A model generated the notes under the pieces. It did not search any database, was not told the origin of the DNA, and saw nothing but the letters and a program-made list of their open reading frames with translations. From NCBI GenBank assembly GCA_041874725.1, contig CP097466.1, forward strand, positions 124,001-188,000: a stretch of 64,000 nt of DNA. Reading direction: 5' to 3'. This document shows, piece after piece, positions 10,076 to 18,435 of this stretch. The stretch is from Duganella sp. BuS-21. Lineage in GTDB: Bacteria > Pseudomonadota > Gammaproteobacteria > Burkholderiales > Burkholderiaceae_D. A program made the translations under genes and the position numbers. Numbering within the stretch: the first letter of the stretch is position 1; each line of letters opens with the position of its first letter.

Positions 10076-10383
10076 AGGTGGTGCGCAGCAGCGCGTTCAC
10101 GGCCACGCGCGCCTGGGGCGCCGAACAGATCGCCGCCATTCCCGACGCCAGCGTGCGCCTGCACTGGACCGACCAGCCCTACCGCTGGCATGTCAACGAT
10201 GGCGACGAAGTGTTTGCCGTGATGGACGGCGTGGTGGACATGCACTATCGCGTCGATGGCGTCGAACACGTGGCGACCCTGCAAGCCGGCGACATCTTCT
10301 TCGCGGCCGAAGGCGACGCCCATTGCGCCCACCCGCGCGGCCAGGCGCGTATCCTGGTGATCGAGCGGGCCGGCAGCGCCTGA
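10072..10383 (+). CDS. Cupin-domain protein
   Basis: 103 residues, GTG start overlapping the previous stop (GTGA), so translation is probably coupled. A single conserved-barrel cupin: HVNDGDEVFAVMDGVVDMHY is cupin motif 1 and LQAGDIFFAAEGDAHCAHP is motif 2. The metal-ligand pattern is partly kept (H, E, H). Small cupins paired with DJ-1 proteins are usually binding or sensing modules or small-molecule isomerases or dioxygenases; nothing here decides which. Confidence 0.8.
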   Translation: MKVVRSSAFTATRAWGAEQIAAIPDASVRLHWTDQPYRWHVNDGDEVFAVMDGVVDMHYRVDGVEHVATLQAGDIFFAAEGDAHCAHPRGQARILVIERAGSA

Positions 10384-10402
10384 CCAGCACGGCCACGCCG
10401 GG

Positions 10403-10434
10403 GCCGGCCCACTGGGCCGGCGGGGCGAAGCCCC
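10403..10434. terminator. Double hairpin between convergent cupin and kinase genes
   Basis: GCCGGCCC-ACT-GGGCCGGC (10403-10421) is a perfect 8-bp stem with a 3-base loop. It is followed at once by GGGGC-GAA-GCCCC (10422-10434). There is no long U tract, so it may act weakly or with Rho, but it sits exactly between two convergent genes. Confidence 0.55.
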
Positions 10435-10481
10435 TATCCAGACCCTGGTCGGACCCGTAAGCGGTCAAGCATGCGGCTAGG

Positions 10482-11855
10482 TTAAAGCGCGCGGGGTAGG
10501 AACACGCTCACCAGCAGGCCCACCCCGCCCTCCGCGCGGGACAGGGTGATGGTCCCGCCATTACGCTCGGCCGCGCGCTCGGCGATCGCCAACCCCAAGC
10601 CGCTCCCCAACTGCTCCTGCCCCGGCACCCGGTAAAACCGCTCGAACACCTTCTGCTGCAATTCCGCCGCTATCCCCGGCCCCTGGTCGGCGATGGTCAG
10701 CCGGCAGCCATCGCCCTCGGCCCGCAAGCCCACCACAATCCGCCCATTCTCCGGCGAATACTTGATCGCATTGCTGATCAAATTATCCAGCAACGCCGCC
10801 ATGCTCTCCACGTGCAAGGCCATGCCGCACTCGGCCTCCGACTGGAACTCGATCTCGATCCCGCGCTGCATGGCCAGCGGCACCGCCGACGCCAGCCGGC
10901 TGCGCACAAACCCGCCCAGCTCCGTATGCGGCGGCGGTTCCGCGCTCGGCTCCGCCCGCGCCCGCTCAAACGCCAGCAATTGATGCACCATGTGCGTGGC
11001 CCGCGCCACACCTTCACGCAAGCCCTGCCCCGCCTCGGCATGACGCTCTGCGTGCTCGGCCACACTACGGCTCAACAACAGATGCGCATTGATCTGGATC
11101 GCCGCCAGCGGCGTCTTCAACTCATGCGCCGCATCGGTCAGGAACTCATGCTCGCGCTCGATGCGCTGGCTGAGCCGCATCATCAGGCGGTTGATGGCGT
11201 CCACCAGCGGCGACAATTCCCGGTACGGCGAGGCCGGCAACGCCGTCAGGTCCGACACCGCGCGCGCTTCGATCTGCTCGGCGATGGAGCGCAACGGCCG
11301 CAGCCCGATGCCGACAATCAGCCACGCCGGCAACAACAGCAAGGGCAAACTGAAGATGGTCGACGATAGCAAGAAACTAACGCCGGAAAAACTCAGCATC
11401 CATTCATCATCGACCTCATGGCTGCGCTCGACCACCAGCCCGCTGACCGCATCGCGCTCGACCGCGCTGACCCAGGCGTTGGCCCTGCCGGCCGCCGCCG
11501 TGCCCGCCGTCGGCAACAGGTCGGGCAGCGCCGGCAGCGAGTTGTACACCAGCGCGCCATGCTGCCACACGCGCAGCCGCACGCGCGAGTGATAATCGAG
11601 CTCGCGGAACATGTCGCGCCGCACCGCTTCCAGCGTGGCCGCCGCGCGCTGCACCCGCACCCGGTCGCCGGCAATTTCGCTCAGGTGCAGCAGCACTTCG
11701 CGCGTGTGCGCGGCGTTCTCGCTGGCGGTGCGGGTGCGCTGCGTGATCTTGGCTTCCACCGCGACATAGGTGAAACCGGCCAGCGCCACCAACGCGATCA
11801 CGGCCGAGAAGCCCAGCATCAGCCGGCGGAACAGCGACGAGGGCAGCTTATTCAT
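10482..11855 (-). CDS. Sensor histidine kinase (QseC/TctE-like)
   Basis: 457 residues. The first membrane helix covers about residues 12-33, followed by a ~125-residue periplasmic sensor. The second helix (about 160-183) leads into a short HAMP-like linker, then the HisKA box DAAHELKTPLAAIQ (phospho-acceptor His244) and a HATPase domain. That domain shows the N box DNLISNAIKYSPENG, the G1 box DQGPGIA and the G2 box GSGLGLAIAERAAERNGG. All catalytic motifs are present. The gene overlaps the upstream response regulator by eight bases. The stimulus cannot be read from the sequence; QseC-like kinases often respond to metals, acidic peptides or autoinducers. Confidence 0.92.
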   Translation of the reverse strand: MNKLPSSLFRRLMLGFSAVIALVALAGFTYVAVEAKITQRTRTASENAAHTREVLLHLSEIAGDRVRVQRAAATLEAVRRDMFRELDYHSRVRLRVWQHGALVYNSLPALPDLLPTAGTAAAGRANAWVSAVERDAVSGLVVERSHEVDDEWMLSFSGVSFLLSSTIFSLPLLLLPAWLIVGIGLRPLRSIAEQIEARAVSDLTALPASPYRELSPLVDAINRLMMRLSQRIEREHEFLTDAAHELKTPLAAIQINAHLLLSRSVAEHAERHAEAGQGLREGVARATHMVHQLLAFERARAEPSAEPPPHTELGGFVRSRLASAVPLAMQRGIEIEFQSEAECGMALHVESMAALLDNLISNAIKYSPENGRIVVGLRAEGDGCRLTIADQGPGIAAELQQKVFERFYRVPGQEQLGSGLGLAIAERAAERNGGTITLSRAEGGVGLLVSVFLPRAL

Positions 11856-12504
11856 GCGGACGCTGCGCCATGTAGCCGACTCCGCGCACGGTGCGGATCA
11901 GCCGTTCGCCGATTTTCTTGCGCAGGTTGGAGATGTGCACGTCCAGCGTCTGCCCTTCGCTGTGCGGCAGCACACCCTGCTCCAGCTCGGCGCGCGTGAG
12001 CACCCGGCCCGATTCCTTCACCAGGGCCAGCAGCAACGCAAACTCGGTGCGCGACAAGGCCACCGGTGCGCCGGCGCGCGTGACCAGCATGCGGCCTTCG
12101 TCCAGCACCAGTTCGCCGAAACTCCAGCCGCCGTTGGCGTTGCCGTTGGCGCGCCGCACCACCGCGCGCAGCCGCACCAGCAGTTCGGGAATTTCGAACG
12201 GTTTGATCAGGTAATCGTCCGCGCCTGTGTTAAAACCGTTGAGGCGGTCTTCCAGGCTGTCGCGTGCGGTCATGATCAGCACCGGCAGGCTCAGGCCCAG
12301 CGCGCGCAGTTGCCGCAGCAGTTGCGCGCCGTCGCCGTCCGGCAGGCCGAGGTCGAGCAGCACGGCGTCGAAAGTTTCGGCCTGCAGACGCGCCAGCACG
12401 CCGTCCGCCAGGCGCAGCCACACCACCGCATGGCCCTCGTCCTGGAACACCGCCAGCAAGGCGCGGCCGATGGCCAGGTCGTCTTCTATCATTAGTATTT
12501 TCAT
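11848..12504 (-). CDS. OmpR/PhoB-family response regulator
   Basis: 218 residues. The receiver domain has the acidic pair IEDD near residue 7, phospho-acceptor Asp51 (LLDLGLPDGDG), T79 (IMTARD) and Lys101 (LIKPFE). A winged-helix DNA-binding domain of the OmpR type follows (LSRTEFALLLALVKESG; LRKKIGERLIRTVRGVGYM). It is the partner of the downstream kinase. It is the first gene of the pair and is divergent from the glucan locus across 195 bp, so it could also act on that promoter, which is inference. Confidence 0.93.
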   Translation of the reverse strand: MKILMIEDDLAIGRALLAVFQDEGHAVVWLRLADGVLARLQAETFDAVLLDLGLPDGDGAQLLRQLRALGLSLPVLIMTARDSLEDRLNGFNTGADDYLIKPFEIPELLVRLRAVVRRANGNANGGWSFGELVLDEGRMLVTRAGAPVALSRTEFALLLALVKESGRVLTRAELEQGVLPHSEGQTLDVHISNLRKKIGERLIRTVRGVGYMAQRPHE

Positions 12505-12699
12505 GCTGAAAGTGTAGCAAGCTTTGTAGTTAAATTACGGCGACGTCTGCAAAACGCCACAAGGCAGGTTCTGCCGCGAAATCAGGGACTTGGCGATCAA
12601 CCTTCACGCTTCCTTTAGCCGCAGGCCACGCCGTCGTTGACCATGTTTTAGTGCTGTTACAACATGCGTCCTGCAATCACAATAATTCTTAGGAGACGT

Positions 12700-15549
12700 A
12701 TGACCACCATGACCTCATTCCGGCTCAGCCCGCTGGCTGCCGCCTGCGCACTGATGCTGCTGGGCGCTAGCGCCCACGCCCAGACCGCCCAATCCGCCCA
12801 ATCCGCTGACGAGCAGAAAGACGCCAAAGCCGCTCCGGCTCCGGCCGACGGCGAGCTGGCCACCGTGACCGTGGCCGGCATCCGCCGCGGCATCGAGCAA
12901 GCCATCTCGATCAAGAAGAACGCCAGCTCCATCGTCGAGGCGATCTCCGCCGAAGACATCGGCAAGCTGCCCGACAACACCGTGGCCGAGTCGATCTCGC
13001 GCCTGTCCGGCGTGACCACCCAGCGCAACAAGACCAACGGCAAGGCCACGGAAGTGTCGGTGCGCGGTCTGTCGCCGAGCTTCAACGGCGCCCTGCTCAA
13101 CGGCCGCGAGCAAGCCTCCACCAGCGACGCCCGCAGCCCCGAGTTCGACCTGTTTCCGTCCGAGCTGACCGGCTCGGTACTGGTGTACAAGACGCCGGAC
13201 GCCAGCCTGATGGGCCAGGGCCTGGCCTCGACCATCGACCTGCGCACCCTGCGCCCACTCGACTTCGGCCAGCGCGTGCTGGCGGCCTCGGCGCGCAAGG
13301 AGCGCATCGGCTTCGATTCCGGTTCGGACCTGGGTTCCGGCCACCGCACCACCTTCAGCTATGTGGACCAGTTCGCCAACCGCACGATCGGCCTGTCGAT
13401 CGGCCTGACCTCGTTCAAGCAGGACAACGGCGGTGAACTGAAGTTCGACAGCTGGGGCGGCGGCACCACCGACATGGCCTACAACGGCGGCACCGCCAAG
13501 GCGCCATCCGGCTTCCTGGCCGAGACCGCACGCCGCAAGAGCGACCGCGACGGCGCCGCGCTGACCCTGCAATACAAGCCCAATCAGAAATTCCGCTCGA
13601 CCCTGGACGTGTTCTACTCGCGCGGCGACGAGAGCACCAAGAAAACCGGCATCGAGGGCGCGGTGGCCGGCAGCACCGGCCTGTACGATCCGAACGGCGT
13701 GCTCAGCAACGCGGTGGTGGCCAACGGCATCGCCACTAGCGGCACCATCAGCAATTACAAGGCCGACGTGCGCAACCACCTGTACGGCGCCAAGGACAAG
13801 CTGACCTCGATCGGCTGGAACAACGAACTGAAACTCGACGACCAGTGGCGCGTGGAAGGCGACCTGTCGTACTCGCACGGCGTCAAGCGCATCTCGAACT
13901 ACGAGACCACCGCCGGCCAGCCGGGCAACACCCCGGCCGGCCAGTTGGCTTCGGTGTCCTACACCGGCTTCGACGGCAAGAACTTCGCCGACGTCAAGTA
14001 CACGCCGAGCATCAGCTACGCCGACCGCAAAGTGGCGCTGCTGACCGACGTCGACGGCTGGGGCGGCGGACCGCTGACGCCGCAAGCCGGCTATGTGGCC
14101 CTGCCGACCATCGACGATACGGTCAAGGCTGCCCGCCTGAGCGCGCACCGGGAGCTGGAATGGGGACCGCTGACCAACGCCCATTTCGGCCTCAACTTCA
14201 CCAAGCGCGACAAATCGCGCGTCGGCCAGGAAGGCCGCCTGTCGGTCAAGGGCGGCGACGGCTACGCCAGCGCCGCCATCCCGGGCACGGCCACGGAAAT
14301 GGCCGGCGCCTCCGGCATCCCGGTCGCCTCCTTCGATCCGACCGGCACCTTGGGCACGATCTATGAACTGAACCGCTGGGTCGATTCGACCGTGCTGGCG
14401 CGCGACTGGACTGTGGGCGAAAAGGTGGCCACCGCCTACGCCATGGCCGACCTCGACGGCAAGCTGTGGTCGCTGCCTTACACCGGCAACCTCGGCCTGC
14501 AGATCGTCAACACCAAGCAGGAATCGACCGGCAACCAGGTCGACCTGGCCAACTGCAAGGGCATCACGGTCGAGACCTGCCCGTACAAGGTGCGCAGCGA
14601 CGGCACCAGCTACACCAACGTGCTGCCATCACTGAACGTGGCCTTCGACCTCGGCTACGAGCAGAAGCTGCGCCTCGGCGCCGGCAAGCAGATTTCGCGC
14701 GCCAACCTGGACAACATGAAAGCCGGCCTCGACTTCTCGGTGCAGAACGCGACTTCGCTGGCCCCGGCGCTGTCCGGCTTCGCCGGCAACCCGCAGCTGA
14801 AACCGTACCAGGCGCGTTCGCTTGACCTGTCCTATGAAAAGTACTTTGGCAAGAAAGGCTACGTCAGCGCCGCCGCCTTCGTCAAGAAGCTGGACAACTA
14901 CATCATCAACGCGCCGATGCAGTTCGACTTCAAGCCTTACACCAGTGCCAGCACGCCGCTGCCGACCACCGGTCCCTACGCCGGCTCCACCATCGGCTTC
15001 CTGACCATGCCGCAAAACGGCACGGGCGGCAATATGCACGGCTACGAAATGGCGGTAAATGTGCCGTTCTCGCTGGCCACCGACTGGCTGGACGGTTTCG
15101 GCGTCGCCGCCAACTACTCGTTCACCGACAGCTCGGTGCGGCTGCCGACCAGCGGTTTCGTGTCGCCGTCGAACAGCCCGGTGTTCAACAACGCCGTCGC
15201 CGAGATCGGCCTGCCGGGCCTGTCGAAACACGTCAGCAGCGTGCGCGTCTACTACGAGAACCACGGCGTGCAACTGGCCTGGGCCGCGCACCGCCGTTCC
15301 GACTTCGTGGGCCAGATCCTGGACTACCGCAGCGATTCACAGTTCACCTTCATCAAGGGTGAAACCATCGTCGACCTGCAGGCGTCCTACGAGTTCCAGA
15401 GCGGCTGGCTGAAAGGCACCTCGGTGTTCGTGCAGGGGCATAACTGGACCAATGAACCGTTCCAGGAGTTCACCAGCGATCCGAAGCAGATCACCAACAA
15501 GGTGGTATACGGCCGTACCTACACCTTTGGCCTGACCTACAAGTTCTGA
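12700..15549 (+). CDS. TonB-dependent receptor (Xanthomonas/Caulobacter type), alpha-glucan uptake
   Basis: 949 residues from ATG 12700, with AGGAGA just upstream. The longer frame from 12664 lacks a site and places a charged stretch before the signal peptide. Signal peptide about residues 1-27 (ending ASAHAQ). The plug domain begins VEAISAEDIGKLPDNTVAES and the plug signature VSVRGLSPSFNGALLNGRE is present. A ~22-strand barrel follows and ends in the outer-membrane signature GRTYTFGLTYKF with terminal Phe. Its stop overlaps the amylase start by one base. Receptors of this class import oligosaccharides; the neighbours point to maltodextrins or starch fragments. Confidence 0.93.
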   Translation: MTTMTSFRLSPLAAACALMLLGASAHAQTAQSAQSADEQKDAKAAPAPADGELATVTVAGIRRGIEQAISIKKNASSIVEAISAEDIGKLPDNTVAESISRLSGVTTQRNKTNGKATEVSVRGLSPSFNGALLNGREQASTSDARSPEFDLFPSELTGSVLVYKTPDASLMGQGLASTIDLRTLRPLDFGQRVLAASARKERIGFDSGSDLGSGHRTTFSYVDQFANRTIGLSIGLTSFKQDNGGELKFDSWGGGTTDMAYNGGTAKAPSGFLAETARRKSDRDGAALTLQYKPNQKFRSTLDVFYSRGDESTKKTGIEGAVAGSTGLYDPNGVLSNAVVANGIATSGTISNYKADVRNHLYGAKDKLTSIGWNNELKLDDQWRVEGDLSYSHGVKRISNYETTAGQPGNTPAGQLASVSYTGFDGKNFADVKYTPSISYADRKVALLTDVDGWGGGPLTPQAGYVALPTIDDTVKAARLSAHRELEWGPLTNAHFGLNFTKRDKSRVGQEGRLSVKGGDGYASAAIPGTATEMAGASGIPVASFDPTGTLGTIYELNRWVDSTVLARDWTVGEKVATAYAMADLDGKLWSLPYTGNLGLQIVNTKQESTGNQVDLANCKGITVETCPYKVRSDGTSYTNVLPSLNVAFDLGYEQKLRLGAGKQISRANLDNMKAGLDFSVQNATSLAPALSGFAGNPQLKPYQARSLDLSYEKYFGKKGYVSAAAFVKKLDNYIINAPMQFDFKPYTSASTPLPTTGPYAGSTIGFLTMPQNGTGGNMHGYEMAVNVPFSLATDWLDGFGVAANYSFTDSSVRLPTSGFVSPSNSPVFNNAVAEIGLPGLSKHVSSVRVYYENHGVQLAWAAHRRSDFVGQILDYRSDSQFTFIKGETIVDLQASYEFQSGWLKGTSVFVQGHNWTNEPFQEFTSDPKQITNKVVYGRTYTFGLTYKF

Positions 15550-16919
15550 TGAAGACGCTCCTGATGGCATTGCTGCTGTCAGGAGCGGTGTTGGCGCCCG
15601 CCACCGCCGCTCCCGACGCCTACCAGCCGAAACCTTACGTCCAGTTCCAGCACGCCGACTGGACCAAGAACGCCAGCATCTACCAGATCAACACCCGCCA
15701 GTTCACAGCGGAAGGCACGTTCCGCGCGGCCGAACGCGAGCTGCCGCGCCTGAAGGCGCTCGGCGTCGACATCCTCTGGCTGATGCCCATCCATCCCATC
15801 GGCCAGGTCAAGCGCAAGGGCGCTTTAGGCAGCCCGTACGCCGTGCGCGACTACCTGGGCGTCAATCCTGAATTCGGCACGCTGGCCGACTTCAAGCACT
15901 TCGTCGACGCCGCGCACGCGCAAGGCCTGCACGTGATCCTCGACTGGGTCGGCAACCACACCTCGTGGGACAACGTGCTGCGCACCAGCCACCCGGAATG
16001 GTACGAGAAGGACCGCAAGGGCCAGCCGCATCCGACGCCGTGGTATGACTGGGACGACATCATCGATCTCGATTACCAGCAGCCCGGCCTGCGTCGCTAC
16101 ATGACCGACGCCATGCGCTACTGGGTACGCGACATCGGCGTAGACGGTTACCGCGTCGATGCCGCCGGCCTGACGCCGCTCGACTTCTGGGAGCACGTGG
16201 CGGCCGAACTGCGCGCCGTCAAACCGGTGTTCCTGCTGGCCGAATGGGAAAGCCGTGACCTGCACGCGAAAGCCTTCGACGCCAGCTATGCCTGGACCTG
16301 GTGGGACGGCCTGCGCGCCGTCGCCGAAGGCAAGGCCGATCCCACCTCGCTCTACACCTACTACGCCTGGAAACAGAAGTTCTACCCCAAGCAGGCCTAC
16401 CGCATGCTGTACACCACCAACCATGACAAGAACGCGTGGGACGGCACCGAGTTCGAAATCTTCGGGCCGGCGGTGGATGCGGCCATCGTGTTCTCCTTCG
16501 TCAGCGAAGGCATGCCGATGATTTACAACGGCCAGGAAGCGGGCAACCGCAAACGGCTGGCCTTCTTCGAGCGCGATGCGATACAGTGGCAGGCGTCGCC
16601 CTACACCGCGCTGTACACCAAGCTGCTGGCACTCAAAAAGCAGAACAGCGCACTGTGGAATGGAGAATGGGGCGCCACCATGGAACAGGTGCCGAACAAC
16701 GCGCCGAAGCAGGTATTCAGCTTCGTGCGGCAGAACGCCAAGGACAAGGTATTCGCAGTGTTCAACCTGAGCGCGCAGCCGGTGCAAGCCGGCTTCCGCG
16801 ACGATCTGCACGTCGGCAGCTACCGCGATTTCAGCACCGGCGAGACCGTGCGCGTGGACAGCACGACGCAGTTCCAGATGGCGCCGTGGAGCTACAGGAT
16901 CATGATAAAGGCAGAATAG
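15549..16919 (+). CDS. GH13 alpha-amylase family glycosidase, exported
   Basis: 456 residues with a clear signal peptide (about 1-20, cleaved after ATAA). All four GH13 regions are present: DWVGNHTSWD (region I), GYRVDAAGL (region II, nucleophile Asp), LLAEWES (region III, acid/base Glu) and TNHDKN (region IV). Length is short for a maltogenic enzyme with extra domains, so it is a single-module enzyme acting in the periplasm or outside. It is in an operon: one-base overlap with the receptor gene and zero spacing to the halogenase homologue. It probably cleaves alpha-1,4-glucans into oligosaccharides for the receptor or for GH97. Confidence 0.92.
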   Translation: MKTLLMALLLSGAVLAPATAAPDAYQPKPYVQFQHADWTKNASIYQINTRQFTAEGTFRAAERELPRLKALGVDILWLMPIHPIGQVKRKGALGSPYAVRDYLGVNPEFGTLADFKHFVDAAHAQGLHVILDWVGNHTSWDNVLRTSHPEWYEKDRKGQPHPTPWYDWDDIIDLDYQQPGLRRYMTDAMRYWVRDIGVDGYRVDAAGLTPLDFWEHVAAELRAVKPVFLLAEWESRDLHAKAFDASYAWTWWDGLRAVAEGKADPTSLYTYYAWKQKFYPKQAYRMLYTTNHDKNAWDGTEFEIFGPAVDAAIVFSFVSEGMPMIYNGQEAGNRKRLAFFERDAIQWQASPYTALYTKLLALKKQNSALWNGEWGATMEQVPNNAPKQVFSFVRQNAKDKVFAVFNLSAQPVQAGFRDDLHVGSYRDFSTGETVRVDSTTQFQMAPWSYRIMIKAE

Positions 16920-18419
16920 ATGGAGACCATCAAGAACGTAGTGATCGTCGGCGGCGGCACCGCCGGCTGGATGACGGCGGCGGCGCTGTCGCGCGTATTG
17001 GGCGACAAGGTAAACATCACGCTGGTGGAGTCGGAAGACATCGGCACCGTGGGCGTGGGCGAGTCGACCATCCCGATGATCAAATTGTTCAACGCGGTGC
17101 TGGGCATCGACGAGAACGAATTCGTGCGCGACACCCAGGCCACCTTCAAACTGGCCATCGAGTTCAAGGACTGGGGCCGCATCGGCGACGAGTACATGCA
17201 CGGCTTCGGCATCTTCGGCCAGGACCTGGCGACGCTGCCGTTCTACCAGTACTGGCTGCGCATGCACCAGGCGGGCAAGGCGCCGGACCTGGAGCAGTAT
17301 TCGATCAACCGCAGGGCCGCCAAGGCCGGAAAATTCATGCGCGCCGACCGCTCGCACGGCAACTCGCCGCTGGGCGACATCGTCCACGCCTTCCACTTCG
17401 ACGCCGGCCTGTATGCGCGCTACCTGCGCAAGTACAGCGAGGAACGCGGCGTACGCCGCATCGAAGGCAAGGTGGCGGACGTGCTGACGCGCACCTCCGA
17501 CGGCCATGTCGAGGCGGTGCGCATGGAAAACGGCGACTTGATCGGCGGCGAATTGTTCATCGACTGTTCCGGCTTCCGTGGCCTGCTGATCGAACAGGCG
17601 CTGCACACCGGCTTCGAAGACTGGTCGCACTGGCTGCCGTGCGACCGCGCCTATGCGGTGCCGTGCGAACTCGGTGGCGGTTTGACGCCGTACACGCGCG
17701 CCACGGCGCGGCCGGCCGGCTGGCAGTGGCGCATCGGCCTGCAACACCGCACCGGCAATGGACACGTGTACGCGTCGAAGTTCATGAGCGACGACGAAGC
17801 GGCGTCCATCCTGATGGCCAATCTCGATGGCCGCGCGCTGGCGGAGCCCAAGCAGTTGCGCTTCACGGCCGGCAAGCGCAAGCAGGTGTGGAACAAGAAC
17901 GTGGTGGCGGTGGGTCTTTCGTCCGGCTTCCTGGAGCCGCTGGAGTCCACCAGCATCCACATGATTCAGTCCACCATTGCGCGGCTGATCACCTTCTTCC
18001 CCGACCAAGGCTTCAGCGCGCCCGATATCGCCGAGTTCAATCGCCAGTGCGATTTCGAGGTCGAGCGCATCCGCGACTTCATCATCCTGCATTACCACGC
18101 CACCGAGCGCAACGACACGCCGTTCTGGGATTACGTGCGCACCATGGAGATCCCGGACACGCTGCGCGCCAAGATGGACTTATGGCGCTCGCGCGGGCGC
18201 ATCGTCCGCGTCGACAACGAACTGTTTGCAGAAGTGGGCTGGCTGCAGGTGCTGCACGGCCAACGCGTGCCGGTGGCGGGACATCATCCGATGGCCGACC
18301 TGATGGATGAACAAGAGATCACCGAATACCTGGGCGACATCGCCTCGGTGATCGGCAAGTGTGTAGATCAGATGCCGACGCACGAGGCCTTCATCAAGGC
18401 CAACTGCGCGGCCAGATAG
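16920..18419 (+). CDS. Flavin-dependent tryptophan halogenase family protein
   Basis: 499 residues. FAD-binding GGGTAGW at residues 11-17. The catalytic Lys of tryptophan halogenases (Lys79 of PrnA) aligns with Lys77 in ATFKLAIEF, and the conserved Glu is in SGFLEPLEST. The halogenase WxWxIP motif is altered to WQWRIG (Pro replaced by Gly). It sits inside an alpha-glucan operon with no natural-product genes nearby. In Caulobacter- and Xanthomonas-type sugar loci such homologues recur without a shown halogenation role. Here it may act on a glycan, a lipid or an aromatic, or be an FAD enzyme of other function. No flavin reductase gene is visible in the window. Confidence 0.88.
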   Translation: METIKNVVIVGGGTAGWMTAAALSRVLGDKVNITLVESEDIGTVGVGESTIPMIKLFNAVLGIDENEFVRDTQATFKLAIEFKDWGRIGDEYMHGFGIFGQDLATLPFYQYWLRMHQAGKAPDLEQYSINRRAAKAGKFMRADRSHGNSPLGDIVHAFHFDAGLYARYLRKYSEERGVRRIEGKVADVLTRTSDGHVEAVRMENGDLIGGELFIDCSGFRGLLIEQALHTGFEDWSHWLPCDRAYAVPCELGGGLTPYTRATARPAGWQWRIGLQHRTGNGHVYASKFMSDDEAASILMANLDGRALAEPKQLRFTAGKRKQVWNKNVVAVGLSSGFLEPLESTSIHMIQSTIARLITFFPDQGFSAPDIAEFNRQCDFEVERIRDFIILHYHATERNDTPFWDYVRTMEIPDTLRAKMDLWRSRGRIVRVDNELFAEVGWLQVLHGQRVPVAGHHPMADLMDEQEITEYLGDIASVIGKCVDQMPTHEAFIKANCAAR

Positions 18420-18435
18420 TATTCAAGGAGTAGCT

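Noticed and set aside
12715..14184. 489-codon minus-strand frame opposite the TonB receptor
   Set aside because: Composition is that of a reverse-strand shadow of GC-rich coding DNA; the receptor on the other strand has all family motifs.
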